Positions 8,984 to 17,905 of a DNA stretch of 64,000 nucleotides are shown here, in pieces (within the stretch, counting starts at the first letter, position 1; each line of letters begins with the position of its first letter). The notes under the pieces are model-generated. The model had not been told where the DNA came from. It made no database searches and was given only the letters and a program-made list of their open reading frames with translations. This stretch comes from JAXGQD01 sp040766665 (GTDB lineage: Bacteria > Bacillota > Clostridia > Saccharofermentanales > Fastidiosipilaceae): assembly GCA_040766665.1 (NCBI GenBank), contig JAXGQD010000004.1, positions 124,001 to 188,000 on the forward strand. Reading direction: 5' to 3'. Both the position numbers and the translations under genes were made by a program.

Positions 8984-9739
8984 TTAGGAGAGCAGCGCCA
9001 GGATTTCTTTCTTATAGTTGAGGAACTCCGCTTGCAGATAGAAATCTTTACGGCGCTTAAATTTTTGATCAATCACAATTTCGTGTGAGACATGACCGGG
9101 GTTGGCAGTGAGAATGAGAATGCGATCGGAGAGCTTGATGGCTTCGTCTACATCGTGAGTAATAAAAAGTGTGGATAAAGAGAGCTCCTCCATTATGCCT
9201 AAATACCAGTCATGAACTTGTGCCTTGGTGATGGCATCCAGAGCCGAAAAGGGCTCATCCAGTAGCGCGACATCCTGCGAAAAAAGATAGGTGCGCAAGA
9301 ATGCGGCACGCTGCGCCATCCCTCCGGAGATTTGGGAGGGATACTTGTTCTGGTAACCTTCCAAGCCGAAGTTTTTAAAATGCGGAGCTGCCTGAGCTCT
9401 GGCTGTGGCTTTGGGCAGACCTTTGATGAGTAAAGGCAAACTGACATTGTCCAGGATGGTCATGTGTGCAAGCAGGAGGTCCTTTTGCAACATATATGCG
9501 ACTTGACCCTGTTTACCTGTGATCTCTTGTCCGCGCAAGCGGATTTCGCCCTTGTCCGGCAAAATCAAACCTGAAATCAGATTAAAGAGGGTTGTTTTGC
9601 CGCTACCGCTGATGCCGAGCAGCGAGACGATCTCGCCCTCGTACAAGTTCAAATTGACCTTGTCAAGGACGAGATGTTGTCCGAAACTCTTACTGATGTC
9701 TTTTACTTCAAGTACGACGGTATCAGGGGAGGAAGTCAT
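8984..9739 (-). CDS. thiZ: ABC transporter ATPase, thiamine precursor (ThiZ-like)
   Basis: ATPase subunit of the NMT1/THI5-type transporter. It has Walker A GISGSGKTTL, signature ISGGMAQRAAF, Walker B VALLDEPFSALD and the switch ITHDVDEA. The frame is open to 9775, but ATG 9739 (MTSSPDTVVLEVKDI) is preferred because it gives the normal SsuB/TauB-like N-terminus and overlaps the binding-protein gene by only 17 bases. It is the last gene of the riboswitch-controlled operon. Role in thiamine or HMP uptake is inferred from the operon and its riboswitch. Confidence 0.88.
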   Translation of the reverse strand: MTSSPDTVVLEVKDISKSFGQHLVLDKVNLNLYEGEIVSLLGISGSGKTTLFNLISGLILPDKGEIRLRGQEITGKQGQVAYMLQKDLLLAHMTILDNVSLPLLIKGLPKATARAQAAPHFKNFGLEGYQNKYPSQISGGMAQRAAFLRTYLFSQDVALLDEPFSALDAITKAQVHDWYLGIMEELSLSTLFITHDVDEAIKLSDRILILTANPGHVSHEIVIDQKFKRRKDFYLQAEFLNYKKEILALLS

Positions 9740-10805
9740 TGCTGTAACCTGTATCTTTCGGGATTTCCTGTTCAATCAGCTGATTGTCCCAGAGCCAAGC
9801 GTAAAAAGCATTCCAACGCTCGGGATCGATGGCACCCCAGCGCTCACCGTCTGCGATGTAATGCTCAGCTAGCCACTTCTGGCTTGCTTTGACCAAGGCC
9901 GGATCGAGTTCCGGAGCTGCTTTAAGCAAGATATCTGCGGCTGCATCGGGCTGATCGATGGCGTATTGGTAGCCTTTTGCCGTTGCTCTGAGGAAGGCCT
10001 TAACTATTTCGGGATCCTCTGCCAACATTTTATCGGCAGCAATAATGGTGGGGGAGTAGTAGTCAAAAACCGGATTAATATCGGCAAAATTCCAGTAGTT
10101 GGTCTCCAAACCGGCCACCTGCGCGGCTACTCCATCCCAGGCGTAGAAAATCCACACGGCATCGATATCGGTTTGCAGCGCGGTCATCACGTCCGTAACT
10201 GTGCTGGGTATGAGCTCCAGCTTACTATAGTCTGCGCCGTCAGCTTCCATAACGTTTTTCATTACGGCCTGCTCAACCGGCAGGCTCCAGGTTGCATAAC
10301 GTTTACCTTCGAGTCCCTTGGGGCTGTCAATACCACTGGATTTTAAAGATATAATACCGGAGGTGTTGTGATTGATTATCGCGGCAATGCTGGTCACAGG
10401 AAGGGGATTTGTTTGTGTATAAGCCGGAGCAATGCTGTCTTGAAATGACACGGCAAAATCCGCCTTCCCCGCAGCGACCAGAGCTTCAGCGCCACCTTCG
10501 GGTGGTTGCTGAATGTCCAGTTCAATGCCTTCTTCGGCGTAGAAGCCCAATTCCTGGGCTGCATAGAGGCCGGTATGGTTGGTGTTGGGTGTCCAATCGA
10601 GGACGAAGCTAAGCTTGCGCAGTTCTTTTGTTTCCGTGCTGTTTGTGCCTGAGTTTTCTTGTTTTTGTTCTGTATTATTTGCAGGACTTGAAGCTGTGTC
10701 CGCTGTCGTTGTCGTACTGCCGGCACCTCCACAAGCCACGGTGCCCAAGCTCAACATGAGACCTAAAGCGAGCGCGCTACCTTTTTGAATCCATAGTTTT
10801 TTCAT
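9723..10805 (-). CDS. thiY: Thiamine-precursor-binding lipoprotein (NMT1/THI5-like, ThiY)
   Basis: Extracytoplasmic binding protein of the NMT1/THI5-like family. A lipoprotein signal with lipobox LGTVAC is followed by a low-complexity Ser/Thr/Asn linker and the family pattern LSFVLDWTPNTNHTGLYAAQ, then GGAEALVAAGKADFAVSFQD. Homologues bind formyl-aminopyrimidine or HMP, precursors of the thiamine pyrimidine. The start at 10805 is preferred over 10829: AAAGGA lies nine bases upstream, and the ATG overlaps the permease stop as ATGA. Together with the TPP riboswitch this supports a role in thiamine salvage. Confidence 0.9.
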   Translation of the reverse strand: MKKLWIQKGSALALGLMLSLGTVACGGAGSTTTTADTASSPANNTEQKQENSGTNSTETKELRKLSFVLDWTPNTNHTGLYAAQELGFYAEEGIELDIQQPPEGGAEALVAAGKADFAVSFQDSIAPAYTQTNPLPVTSIAAIINHNTSGIISLKSSGIDSPKGLEGKRYATWSLPVEQAVMKNVMEADGADYSKLELIPSTVTDVMTALQTDIDAVWIFYAWDGVAAQVAGLETNYWNFADINPVFDYYSPTIIAADKMLAEDPEIVKAFLRATAKGYQYAIDQPDAAADILLKAAPELDPALVKASQKWLAEHYIADGERWGAIDPERWNAFYAWLWDNQLIEQEIPKDTGYSNDFLP

Positions 10806-11572
10806 TCTTTTAAATCCTTTCTGTTCCACGGTGTCACAATTTTTTGTAAGTATCCAACCAAGCTCAGCAAGGCCAAGCTCAGAAGGGAAATCAGAAATAT
10901 GACGGCAAACATTTTGTCATAAGAGTAGGAGGCTTTGACGCGAGTCATATAGACGCCCAAACCCTGATTGCCACCTAGCCATTCGGCAATGACTGCGCCG
11001 ACTATGGCATAGGAAGCGGCGATGCGCAGTGCTGAAAAGAAGGGCACAAGGGCGGAAGGCCACTTGATATAACGAAAAATTTGCCCCTTACTTGCACCCA
11101 TGGCCTGTAAAAGCTTAATCTCATCCGAATCCGCGCTGCGAAAACCTTCCAGCAGGTTAGTGGTAATGGGAAAAAAGGTCACGATAAAAATTAACACGAC
11201 CTTCGGAGCAATCCCGTAACCCATCCACAGAACCAAGAGCGGTGCAATAGCGACCGTCGGGACGGTTTGTGTAAGCACAAGAAGCGGGTATAAAGCTTGT
11301 CTCAGTGCCTCAAAGCGTTCCATTAAAACGGCAAAAACAAAGCCTACCGTTATGCCCATGCTCAAGCCCAAAGTGGCTTCACCCAAGGTCGTCCACAAGT
11401 TCTTCATGAGCAGGGGAAAGTCCTTCACAAAGGCATTGACGACGTCGAGAGGAGAAGGTAGTAGAAATTTCGGCACGAGTCCCAAAGTGGAGACAGCTTG
11501 CCAAATCATCAGCAGCGCCATGATGAGCAAGGGCGCATACAAATTAACGCGAGTATTTGCCGATTTTTTCAT
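10802..11572 (-). CDS. thiX: ABC permease, thiamine precursor (ThiX-like)
   Basis: Inner-membrane permease of the SsuC/TauC/ThiX group with about six hydrophobic segments. The EAA loop is visible as LLEGFRSADSDEIKLLQAMGASKGQIFRYIKWPSA. The frame opens at 11647, but ATG 11572 (MKKSANTRVNLYAPLLIM) gives a normal first helix and 256 aa. It overlaps the upstream thiamine-binding gene by 29 bases and shares ATGA with the downstream binding-protein gene, indicating translational coupling. Confidence 0.88.
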   Translation of the reverse strand: MKKSANTRVNLYAPLLIMALLMIWQAVSTLGLVPKFLLPSPLDVVNAFVKDFPLLMKNLWTTLGEATLGLSMGITVGFVFAVLMERFEALRQALYPLLVLTQTVPTVAIAPLLVLWMGYGIAPKVVLIFIVTFFPITTNLLEGFRSADSDEIKLLQAMGASKGQIFRYIKWPSALVPFFSALRIAASYAIVGAVIAEWLGGNQGLGVYMTRVKASYSYDKMFAVIFLISLLSLALLSLVGYLQKIVTPWNRKDLKE

Positions 11573-11849
11573 CGATTCCGAGAATCTCCTCATGCGGTGC
11601 GTAGGACGTCTTGATGTAGGCAGAAACAGCTGTAGCGCCAGCCTCAATACAAATTTCCTGGCTGCGCTTGATGATGCTCATCAGCGTGTCAAAATCTCCT
11701 TCGACCGTTGTTTCGAAAGGGCTGACCACGTAATGCAAACCGGTGGAGGCAATGTAGGCGATCACTTCGTCCACGATGCGAATCACTTCGGCTTTGCTGC
11801 CGTCTTTTGTTTTGGGTAATACCTGAATGGCGATGCTTGAATGGATCAT
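11544..11849 (-). CDS. Thiamine-binding protein, MTH1187/YkoF family
   Basis: A 101-residue single-domain protein of the thiamine-binding family related to MTH1187 and the repeats of YkoF: SIAIQVLPKTKDG at the start, then YIASTGLHYVVSPFETTVEGDFDTLMSII. Family members have a ferredoxin-like fold and bind thiamine or its pyrimidine in the cytosol. As first gene behind the TPP riboswitch and next to the ThiXYZ-type genes it may sense or hand over the imported ligand. AGGAGGAAG lies just before the ATG. Confidence 0.88.
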   Translation of the reverse strand: MIHSSIAIQVLPKTKDGSKAEVIRIVDEVIAYIASTGLHYVVSPFETTVEGDFDTLMSIIKRSQEICIEAGATAVSAYIKTSYAPHEEILGIDEKIGKYSR

Positions 11850-11893
11850 GTCTTCCTCCTAACGTATGTACCTGTAAGGAGACGGATCCAATG

Positions 11894-11920
11894 AAAAAGA
11901 CCCGGTACACAGCCGAGTCT
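11894..11920 (-). terminator. Riboswitch-controlled terminator of thi operon
   Basis: Between the TPP aptamer and the first gene, AGACTCGG pairs with CCGGGTCT (one G-T pair) and TTTTT follows. The position suggests TPP-dependent premature termination. The alternative antiterminator pairing was not worked out. Confidence 0.8.
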
Positions 11921-11934
11921 CAAATACTTGCGTA

Positions 11935-12024
11935 TAGTCCCTCCGCCGGCATTATCCGAACAGGTTATGAGGGTCAGGTGGTGCACCACCTATCTCAGCC
12001 GAGTTCTCTCAGCACCCCTTTGTT
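11935..12024 (-). ncRNA. TPP riboswitch (THI box)
   Basis: The minus strand shows the conserved parts in order: GGGGTGCT, GGCTGAGA, ACCCTCATAACCTG, TTCGGATAATGCCGGC and GGAGGGA. These match the TPP aptamer's P2, P3, P4 and P5 elements. It lies upstream of the MTH1187-like and ThiXYZ-like genes with a terminator in between, so high TPP should reduce transcription. Confidence 0.95.
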
Positions 12025-12070
12025 TATATGCATTTAAGATAGGCTTAAGTGCAAAGCTTGTCAAGCCAAA

Positions 12071-12844
12071 TCAATTGCCCATTTCAATCGAAATGTTGTT
12101 GAAAATGGTCAAAACATCATCCAATTGGATAGCTTTCTTGAGCTCGCCCGCCTTATCCAAAACGACTTGACCTTCGTGCATCATCAGAATACGGTCGCCA
12201 TAATCGAGGGCAAAACGCAAATTATGCGTCACCATAATGACGGTAAAGCTGCTGTCCGAGACCAACTGGTCCGTCAGCTCCATCACGGTTTGCGAGGAAC
12301 GCGGATCCAGGGCAGCGGTGTGTTCGTCAAGTATCAGTAAGTCGGGTTCCACCATGGTTGACATCAGCAGAGCCAGGGCCTGTCTTTGGCCGCCTGAAAG
12401 TGTGCCACATTTTTGGTTGAGGCGATTCTCCAGGTTCATGCACAAAGGTTCCAGCATCGTGGCAAAATAATCCCTCTGCCTGCCGCTGACCCCTCTGTTC
12501 AAGCCATAGGTCTTGCCTTTCCCGGCGGCAATGGCGAGATTTTCCAGGACCGTCATTTCGGCAGCGGTGCCTTTAGCCGGATCCTGAAACACGCGGCCGA
12601 TTTTACGATTACGCACGTGTTCCGGCATTTGTGTAAGATCCGTGCCGTCTAGGAGAATCGAGCCGCTTTCAAGGCTGATGGTCCCGCAAATGAGATTTAA
12701 CATGGAGGTTTTCCCGGATCCGTTTGAGCCGATAATCGAGACAAATTGCTTGTCCGGAATCAGCAGATTGAAGTCGGTAAAAAGGACGTGTTCATCCGGT
12801 GAACCCGCCAAATAGGTCTTGTTGAGGTTTTTAAGTTCGAGCAC
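12071..12844 (-). CDS. trpZ: Tryptophan ABC transporter ATPase (TrpZ-like)
   Basis: A 257-residue ATPase with Walker A GSNGSGKTS, signature LSGGQRQALALL, Walker B LLILDEHTAALDP and switch VTHNL. Walker B reads DEH rather than the usual DEP, a variant seen in this transporter family. The GTG start has AAAGGAG nine bases upstream and overlaps the permease gene by 14 bases. The T-box upstream of the operon with a UGG specifier assigns tryptophan as the likely substrate. Confidence 0.87.
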   Translation of the reverse strand: MLELKNLNKTYLAGSPDEHVLFTDFNLLIPDKQFVSIIGSNGSGKTSMLNLICGTISLESGSILLDGTDLTQMPEHVRNRKIGRVFQDPAKGTAAEMTVLENLAIAAGKGKTYGLNRGVSGRQRDYFATMLEPLCMNLENRLNQKCGTLSGGQRQALALLMSTMVEPDLLILDEHTAALDPRSSQTVMELTDQLVSDSSFTVIMVTHNLRFALDYGDRILMMHEGQVVLDKAGELKKAIQLDDVLTIFNNISIEMGN

Positions 12845-13733
12845 GCTGCGAATCTCCTTTCTGACTCAGCTGATTGAGCAGGAGGACCAATAGGAAAAGC
12901 ACACCGCGAATTAAATTGAGGTAGTTGGCCGGCGCACCGAAATTGATGGCCAGGGCCACTAAGGCTTTATAAATGATAGAACCCAAGATGACCATCGTCG
13001 TCGCCTTCATAAAACTGAGGCGTTTGAAGACGACTAAACCGATGATGACAGAGGCCAGGCTGAGGACCATCATGCCTGTTCCCGTGCTGACTTCAAAGAA
13101 GCGTTGTTGCTGTGAAAGCACTGCGCCGGAGAGGGCAACCAAACCGTTAGCCATGGAGAGTCCCATGATTTTAACGTTTCCGGGGGAAATACCGACAGCA
13201 ACAACCACCTGAGGATTGTCACCGACGGCACGCAAGAGCATGCCGCGTTTGGTTTTGAGAAACCAGTCGAGGATGATTTTGCATAATATCACGACCAGTG
13301 CAGCTATGAAGATGACACGCAGATTGTAGCGCTCTCCCTCAGGTACCAGGGTGGCAGGGAAGGAGTTGAAGACTGTTGCTTTTTCGAAGAAAGGTTGGTT
13401 TGAGCGACCCACAATAATCAGGTTGATGGAGTACATCACGGTCATCACCAGGATACCGGAGAAAAGCCCGGAGATTTTCAGAAAGACATGGAATACGCCT
13501 GTCATTAAGCCGGCCAGGCAACCGGCTAAAAGTGCCAGCAATAAGGCCAACCAGGGATTGACGCCTTGGATAATCAGTACGGTGCTGACAGCGGCTCCGA
13601 GCGGAAAAGTACCATCGACGGATAGATCTGGAAAATTTAAAATGCGATAACTGATATAGACACCCAGAACCATGATCCCATATATGAGACCCTGTTCGAG
13701 TATATCAATGAGTAAACCTAGGAAAATATCCAT
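12831..13733 (-). CDS. trpY: Tryptophan ABC transporter permease (TrpY-like)
   Basis: A ~300-residue membrane protein with eight or more hydrophobic segments, similar in layout to the LivH-like permeases of the TrpXYZ family (GLLIDILEQGLIYGIMVLGVYISYRIL; later LRAVGDNPQVVVAVGISPGNVKIMGL). ATG 13733 is preferred to the in-frame TTG at 13736 because AAAGGA lies eight bases upstream. It sits between the binding-protein gene, from which a hairpin terminator separates it, and the ATPase gene. Confidence 0.87.
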   Translation of the reverse strand: MDIFLGLLIDILEQGLIYGIMVLGVYISYRILNFPDLSVDGTFPLGAAVSTVLIIQGVNPWLALLLALLAGCLAGLMTGVFHVFLKISGLFSGILVMTVMYSINLIIVGRSNQPFFEKATVFNSFPATLVPEGERYNLRVIFIAALVVILCKIILDWFLKTKRGMLLRAVGDNPQVVVAVGISPGNVKIMGLSMANGLVALSGAVLSQQQRFFEVSTGTGMMVLSLASVIIGLVVFKRLSFMKATTMVILGSIIYKALVALAINFGAPANYLNLIRGVLFLLVLLLNQLSQKGDSQRART

Positions 13734-13790
13734 CAATTGCGTCCTTTAATATCTTTTTAAATGCTCGAATGGAGTGAAAATAGTAAATCC

Positions 13791-13829
13791 GAAAAAGCAG
13801 ATGAGCCTGCCAAGTCCGACAAGCTCATC
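13791..13829 (-). terminator. Intra-operon hairpin terminator after trpX
   Basis: GATGAGC and GCTCATC (7 bp, 16-base loop) are followed by TGCTTTTTC on the minus strand. It lies just after the trpX-like stop and before the permease. Partial termination here would give more binding protein than membrane subunits, a common arrangement. Confidence 0.7.
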
Positions 13830-13842
13830 TTATCATTTGTAC

Positions 13843-14850
13843 TTAGTTTTTAGGGGCAACGTCGACAAAATTCATGCTTTCAGGCAAGGTCAGACCTAAA
13901 TCTGCGACGGCCTTGCTGTTGTAGAAAGGAGCCGCTTCTTTGATGGCACTCACGGGAATGCTTTCCGCTGTAGCGCCATTGAGGATCTGAGCCGCCATTT
14001 CACCGGTCTGTGCGCCTAAGTTAATATAATCGATACCCATGGCTGCGGTGCAACCGTTTGTCACTTGTTCTTCTTCTGAACCGAAGTAAGGAATCTTTTT
14101 GGCATTGGTTTTACTGAGCACGGTTTGCAGGTTTTGGACCACGAGGTTGTCCGTTAAATTGGTGAGACAGTCAACTTTGGACGATAGGCTTTCAGCTGCA
14201 GCAGGGACATCTCCGGCGGCATTGATGCCCTGGGCTACAATTTCAAAATTAAGGGCAGCGGCTTCTTTTTCATAAGTGGCGACAGCGGAAACGGAATTTG
14301 CTTCTGCGAGGTTGTAGAGGATTCCCACCGACTTCGCTTCAGGAAGGAAGGCGCGAATCATTTCAAGCTGTTGTGCCACGGGTAAGACATCAGAAGTGCC
14401 AGTCACACCTTTTTTGTTGGAGCCGTCGGCGTTTTGCAATTCAGCCGCTATAGGGTCGGAAACGGCATTGAAAATGACCGGAATACCCTTGGGATTAGCG
14501 GCGTTGTAGGCCGATTGGGCGGCAGGGGTGGCGATTCCCATAATGAGGTCATATTGTTTGGTGACAAAACTTGCAGTCACTTGATTGACGATGTCCATAT
14601 TGGCCTGACCGACCTGGTAATCGACTTCAATGTTCTTACCGACGACAAAGCCTTCTTTTTCCAAGCCCTGTAAAAAACCGTTGTAGCAGTTTTCCAGCGA
14701 GGGGTGGTCGGCAAATTGGATGACGCCGATTTTGAAAACTTTTTCGTCGACTGCTTTGCCACCTCCTCCGCATGCAGCGAGACTGAAGCTTAAAGCAGCG
14801 GCAAGACCCAGTGTGAGTGCACGATACATCATTTTGAGCATTTTTTTCAT
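13843..14850 (-). CDS. trpX: Tryptophan-binding lipoprotein (TrpX-like)
   Basis: An ABC substrate-binding protein of the TrpX/ABC_sub_bind family. It has a lipoprotein signal (lipobox FSLAAC, then GGGG), followed by VFKIGVIQFADHPSLENCYNGFL and later GVTGTSDVLPV and TNLTDNLVV. The frame is open to 14898. ATG 14850 is chosen because AAGGAGGAG lies seven bases upstream and the signal peptide then starts MKKMLKMM. It is the first structural gene behind the Trp T-box. Confidence 0.9.
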   Translation of the reverse strand: MKKMLKMMYRALTLGLAAALSFSLAACGGGGKAVDEKVFKIGVIQFADHPSLENCYNGFLQGLEKEGFVVGKNIEVDYQVGQANMDIVNQVTASFVTKQYDLIMGIATPAAQSAYNAANPKGIPVIFNAVSDPIAAELQNADGSNKKGVTGTSDVLPVAQQLEMIRAFLPEAKSVGILYNLAEANSVSAVATYEKEAAALNFEIVAQGINAAGDVPAAAESLSSKVDCLTNLTDNLVVQNLQTVLSKTNAKKIPYFGSEEEQVTNGCTAAMGIDYINLGAQTGEMAAQILNGATAESIPVSAIKEAAPFYNSKAVADLGLTLPESMNFVDVAPKN

Positions 14851-14897
14851 TTTCTTTCTCCTCCTTGTGTTTGGCATTAACTTTTTTGGATTACACA

Positions 14898-14934
14898 TAA
14901 AAAAAGCGCCTGTCCTCCAATAGGGACAAGAGCT
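14898..14934 (-). terminator. T-box-controlled terminator of trpXYZ
   Basis: AGCTCTTGTCC pairs with GGACAGGCGCT (one mismatch), with a T run after it, directly after the T-box sequence. Binding of uncharged tRNA-Trp should favour the alternative antiterminator. Confidence 0.82.
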
Positions 14935-15160
14935 ACTCCTGCGGTACCACCCAAATTAGTCGTTGCCGACTCACTTTACCTGTTCAGATTAAACAGTTCT
15001 CATATAACGGTGAGCAACCGTCCGGAACTACTTGTCGACACACCGTCTCCGTTCATCCGACCCTCACAAGTCCATTCGCTCAAATTCTCTTCCTGTCTCA
15101 CACCAAACGACAGGTCTCTGATTTAGAAAAGTTTGAGTTACTCTTCTTGTTCGCAGGTTT
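14899..15160 (-). ncRNA. T-box leader, tryptophan-specific
   Basis: The minus strand carries the T-box core GGGTGGTACCGC (rc of 14941-14952), an AGTA-type element near the start of stem I, a GTGAGA segment, and GAATGGAC whose TGG (rc of 15072-15074) occupies the specifier position. UGG is the Trp codon. The leader lies between a strong promoter and the trpX-like gene, so uncharged tRNA-Trp should turn on transporter synthesis. T-box and terminator are certain; the specifier is read from alignment by eye. Confidence 0.93.
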
Positions 15161-15166
15161 GTGGAC

Positions 15167-15195
15167 ATAATAGACATTAGTTCGAGGCCCGTCAA
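15167..15195 (-). promoter_or_regulatory. Promoter of T-box trp transporter operon
   Basis: TTGACG (15190-15195) and TATTAT (15167-15172) on the minus strand are separated by exactly 17 bases, just upstream of the T-box leader. Confidence 0.8.
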
Positions 15196-15333
15196 GTGAT
15201 TATACGAAGGAAATTCTAAGCGTTTTTGGTGCTTTTATCTGTCATGCCTTCGTTTGGGAAAGCGTATAAACAAGGGAAATACGAGCTATCACGAGGCACT
15301 TTACGCTATAATTAAGCGAAAAAGAAGAAGCTG

Positions 15334-17079
15334 TTGGGTGACGTTTTGCTCAGAAAATTCAACTACAAACTATTACTTACATTTCTCCTCTTCAGTAGCC
15401 TGATTATCGCCCTGATTTTTGGTTTTCTCATCTATGGACTCAATGATGCACTGAATGCTTTAGCCCTTGAAGAGGTATCCAATTCGATTTCCGGCATGGA
15501 AATTTCTTTTGAAGAGCTCTTAAACGGATCCCATAAGACAGTCAATGAACTCGCTGAAGATGCGGAAATCAAAGCTTTTGTTAACGCCCAGGGGCAGGAT
15601 TTCGTCTATCCGGTCATCAGAAAACTATATCTTGCTAACTCAAGCCAGAGCGGACAAACGAATCTGCATATCATCCGTATTTCCGACCAAAAAGGATTGT
15701 CCACGAGCTCTGTTCCTGCTGCCTATTTAAAAGAGCATTACCAGGAATGGGGAGTTTTTCTGGAAGCGGCTAAAAGCGAAGGCACGGTGCTGAGAACCAA
15801 TGATAGGGCGATGGCCTTGGATAATAATATTATACTCACTATGGTCCGTGCACTCAGAGACATGGAAGGGAGCATACAGGGCTTTATTGTATTGGACCTA
15901 ATGCGCGAGAGCTTCGACGGGATATATGCCAAGCATTCAAAAATGTATCTGACCGATTTAGCTCTTTCCGATGCCTACAATGTGGTGACTTATAGTACTC
16001 AGGGTACTGAATTTGAAGGTTTGGGCAAAATCAAACATCTTGCGAGTGTCAACGATGCATGGCGCTCGATGAGTCAGAGCGGGTTTTTTGCCAAAGAAGG
16101 ACTTGTATATAGAAAAACGGCCAGCGGTTATCTGATCATGGGAAGTATTGCCCTGGGTAATCTGCAAACGACGAGTGCTGTCTTTAGGGAAGCGGCTTTT
16201 CCTATTCTGATTATTACCGTCATTCTCTGTTTAATTCTATCTGCTATTCTAGCTAAGCAGATTTCCCGACCAGTTCAACAACTCAAGCAATCCATGGTCG
16301 AAGTGCAGGCAGGTAACCTGAAAGCCAGAGTAGAACTGGATAGAAAGGACGAATTCGGCGAATTGGGTGATACCTTTAACCAGATGACCGAAAAAATCAA
16401 TACCCTTATCGAGAATATTGAAAGCAAGCAGGAGAGTTTACGAGTAGCAGAAATTAACGCACTTTCTCTGCAAATGAACCCTCATTTTCTCTATAATACC
16501 TTGGAAATCATCAAATCTTTGGCCAAATTAAAGCGTAGCGACGAAGTGGTCGCTATTACCGTACAGTTGGGTAAGCTCCTGAGAAGTATTCTCAACAGTA
16601 CCGATGAACTGATTCCCTTGCATGATGAACTCAGCATCATTGACGCTTATATTCAGATTCAGCAACATCGTTTTAGTCAGCAGATTATGGTCGACATACA
16701 TATTGATGAGGCCATGCGTGAAAAAATCATTCCCAAACTGATACTGCAACCTTTGGTTGAAAATGCTTATAAACACGGTTTATCAAAGAAAATTGATGCG
16801 AATCAATTAAAAATCAGCGGCAGTATCCAAAACAACTATTTGGTGTTTACCGTTGCAGACAATGGGGCAGGAATGAGTCCCGAAAAACTGGCCCAGGTCG
16901 GTGAAACGAATCCTAACGGTATTTATAACATCGGTTTAAAAAACATTAATCAACGGGCAAAACTGTACGGGGACGAGAGCTGTGGGCTGCAAATTGACAG
17001 CCAGTTACAGTTGGGCACCAGTATCAAACTTCGCTTAAAAGATATGGGTTCGAAGCAGGAGGAGGCAAAGCATGATTAG
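15334..17079 (+). CDS. Sensor histidine kinase, YesM family
   Basis: A membrane sensor kinase of 581 aa. TM1 spans about residues 12-35 and an extracellular sensor of ~250 residues follows. TM2 (PILIITVILCLILSAIL) leads into a HAMP domain (RPVQQLKQSMVEVQ), the His_kinase motif LQMNPHFLYNTLE with His384, and a HATPase domain (PLVENAYKHGL, DNGAGMSPEKL). No ATG fits: the start is TTG 15334 or the in-frame TTG 15346 (MLRKFNYKLL), the latter closer to homologues. It overlaps its regulator gene by eight bases. Kinases of this family usually sense carbohydrates; the ligand here is unknown. Confidence 0.92.
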   Translation: MGDVLLRKFNYKLLLTFLLFSSLIIALIFGFLIYGLNDALNALALEEVSNSISGMEISFEELLNGSHKTVNELAEDAEIKAFVNAQGQDFVYPVIRKLYLANSSQSGQTNLHIIRISDQKGLSTSSVPAAYLKEHYQEWGVFLEAAKSEGTVLRTNDRAMALDNNIILTMVRALRDMEGSIQGFIVLDLMRESFDGIYAKHSKMYLTDLALSDAYNVVTYSTQGTEFEGLGKIKHLASVNDAWRSMSQSGFFAKEGLVYRKTASGYLIMGSIALGNLQTTSAVFREAAFPILIITVILCLILSAILAKQISRPVQQLKQSMVEVQAGNLKARVELDRKDEFGELGDTFNQMTEKINTLIENIESKQESLRVAEINALSLQMNPHFLYNTLEIIKSLAKLKRSDEVVAITVQLGKLLRSILNSTDELIPLHDELSIIDAYIQIQQHRFSQQIMVDIHIDEAMREKIIPKLILQPLVENAYKHGLSKKIDANQLKISGSIQNNYLVFTVADNGAGMSPEKLAQVGETNPNGIYNIGLKNINQRAKLYGDESCGLQIDSQLQLGTSIKLRLKDMGSKQEEAKHD

Positions 17080-17899
17080 CATCATTATCGTTGAAGATGA
17101 GCCTATCCTCAGAGAAAGTATCTGTGAGACCACGGATTGGCAGAGCCTCAAGGCTCAAGTCGTTTATGCAGCCAGTGATGCTTTTGACGGTGAACGTGCC
17201 ATTCGCGAGTATAAACCGGATATTGTGATAACGGACATCACGATGCCCGAGCGTAGCGGTCTGGAAATGATTGAACGACTCGCTGATCTGGCAGACTGTG
17301 AATTCATTATCCTTTCCGGTTACGATGAGTTTGAATATGCGCAGAAGGCCATGAGTTTCGGTGTAAAGGCTTATTTGCTAAAACCGGTAGATGACGCAGA
17401 ATTGATGAAGGTTTTACAGAAGACGATTGGTTCGATTGAGGAACGTAAACGATACATCGCTCAAGCCCCCTGGCTTGAAAAGGGTAAAGTCCAGACGCAG
17501 GATGGACAGGTCTTCGCTGATTTAAACCAAGTGCATCAAATCCGCTATTTGGAGCAGCTTTTTGCCATCCTGAAAAAAGAATATGCCACTGATTTGACTT
17601 TGAAGAAAGTCAGTCAGGAGTTGCATATCAGCGAGAGTTACCTGGTGAAGTTAATCAAACAGGGAACAGGCTTTACTTTTCTGGAACTTCTGACTCTTTA
17701 TCGCATCAATGAAGCCGTTGCACTGTTGAATTCCAGTGACCTGCGTATCTATGAGATTGCATCAGAGGTGGGCTATCGGGATGCGCGCTATTTCAGCAAT
17801 GTATTCAACAAAATAGTTGGTGTGAATCCCATAGCGTTTAGAAACAGCTATGAGATTTCAGACCAACATGTTTTGCAGCGATTCAGAAAATTTCTTTAA
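17072..17899 (+). CDS. Response regulator, YesN family (AraC output)
   Basis: The receiver domain has EDE at 8-10, phospho-acceptor D55 in ITDITMPERSG, and the conserved Lys in LLKPVDDAEL. The C-terminus (about 170-265) is an AraC-type double helix-turn-helix (YEIASEVGYRDARYFSNVFNK..GVNPIAFR). It is co-transcribed with the kinase gene. The convergent ABC-transporter operon seven bases downstream, on the opposite strand, is a plausible regulon member, since such pairs usually control nearby transporters. That link is inference. Confidence 0.92.
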   Translation: MISIIIVEDEPILRESICETTDWQSLKAQVVYAASDAFDGERAIREYKPDIVITDITMPERSGLEMIERLADLADCEFIILSGYDEFEYAQKAMSFGVKAYLLKPVDDAELMKVLQKTIGSIEERKRYIAQAPWLEKGKVQTQDGQVFADLNQVHQIRYLEQLFAILKKEYATDLTLKKVSQELHISESYLVKLIKQGTGFTFLELLTLYRINEAVALLNSSDLRIYEIASEVGYRDARYFSNVFNKIVGVNPIAFRNSYEISDQHVLQRFRKFL

Positions 17900-17905
17900 G
17901 CCATT

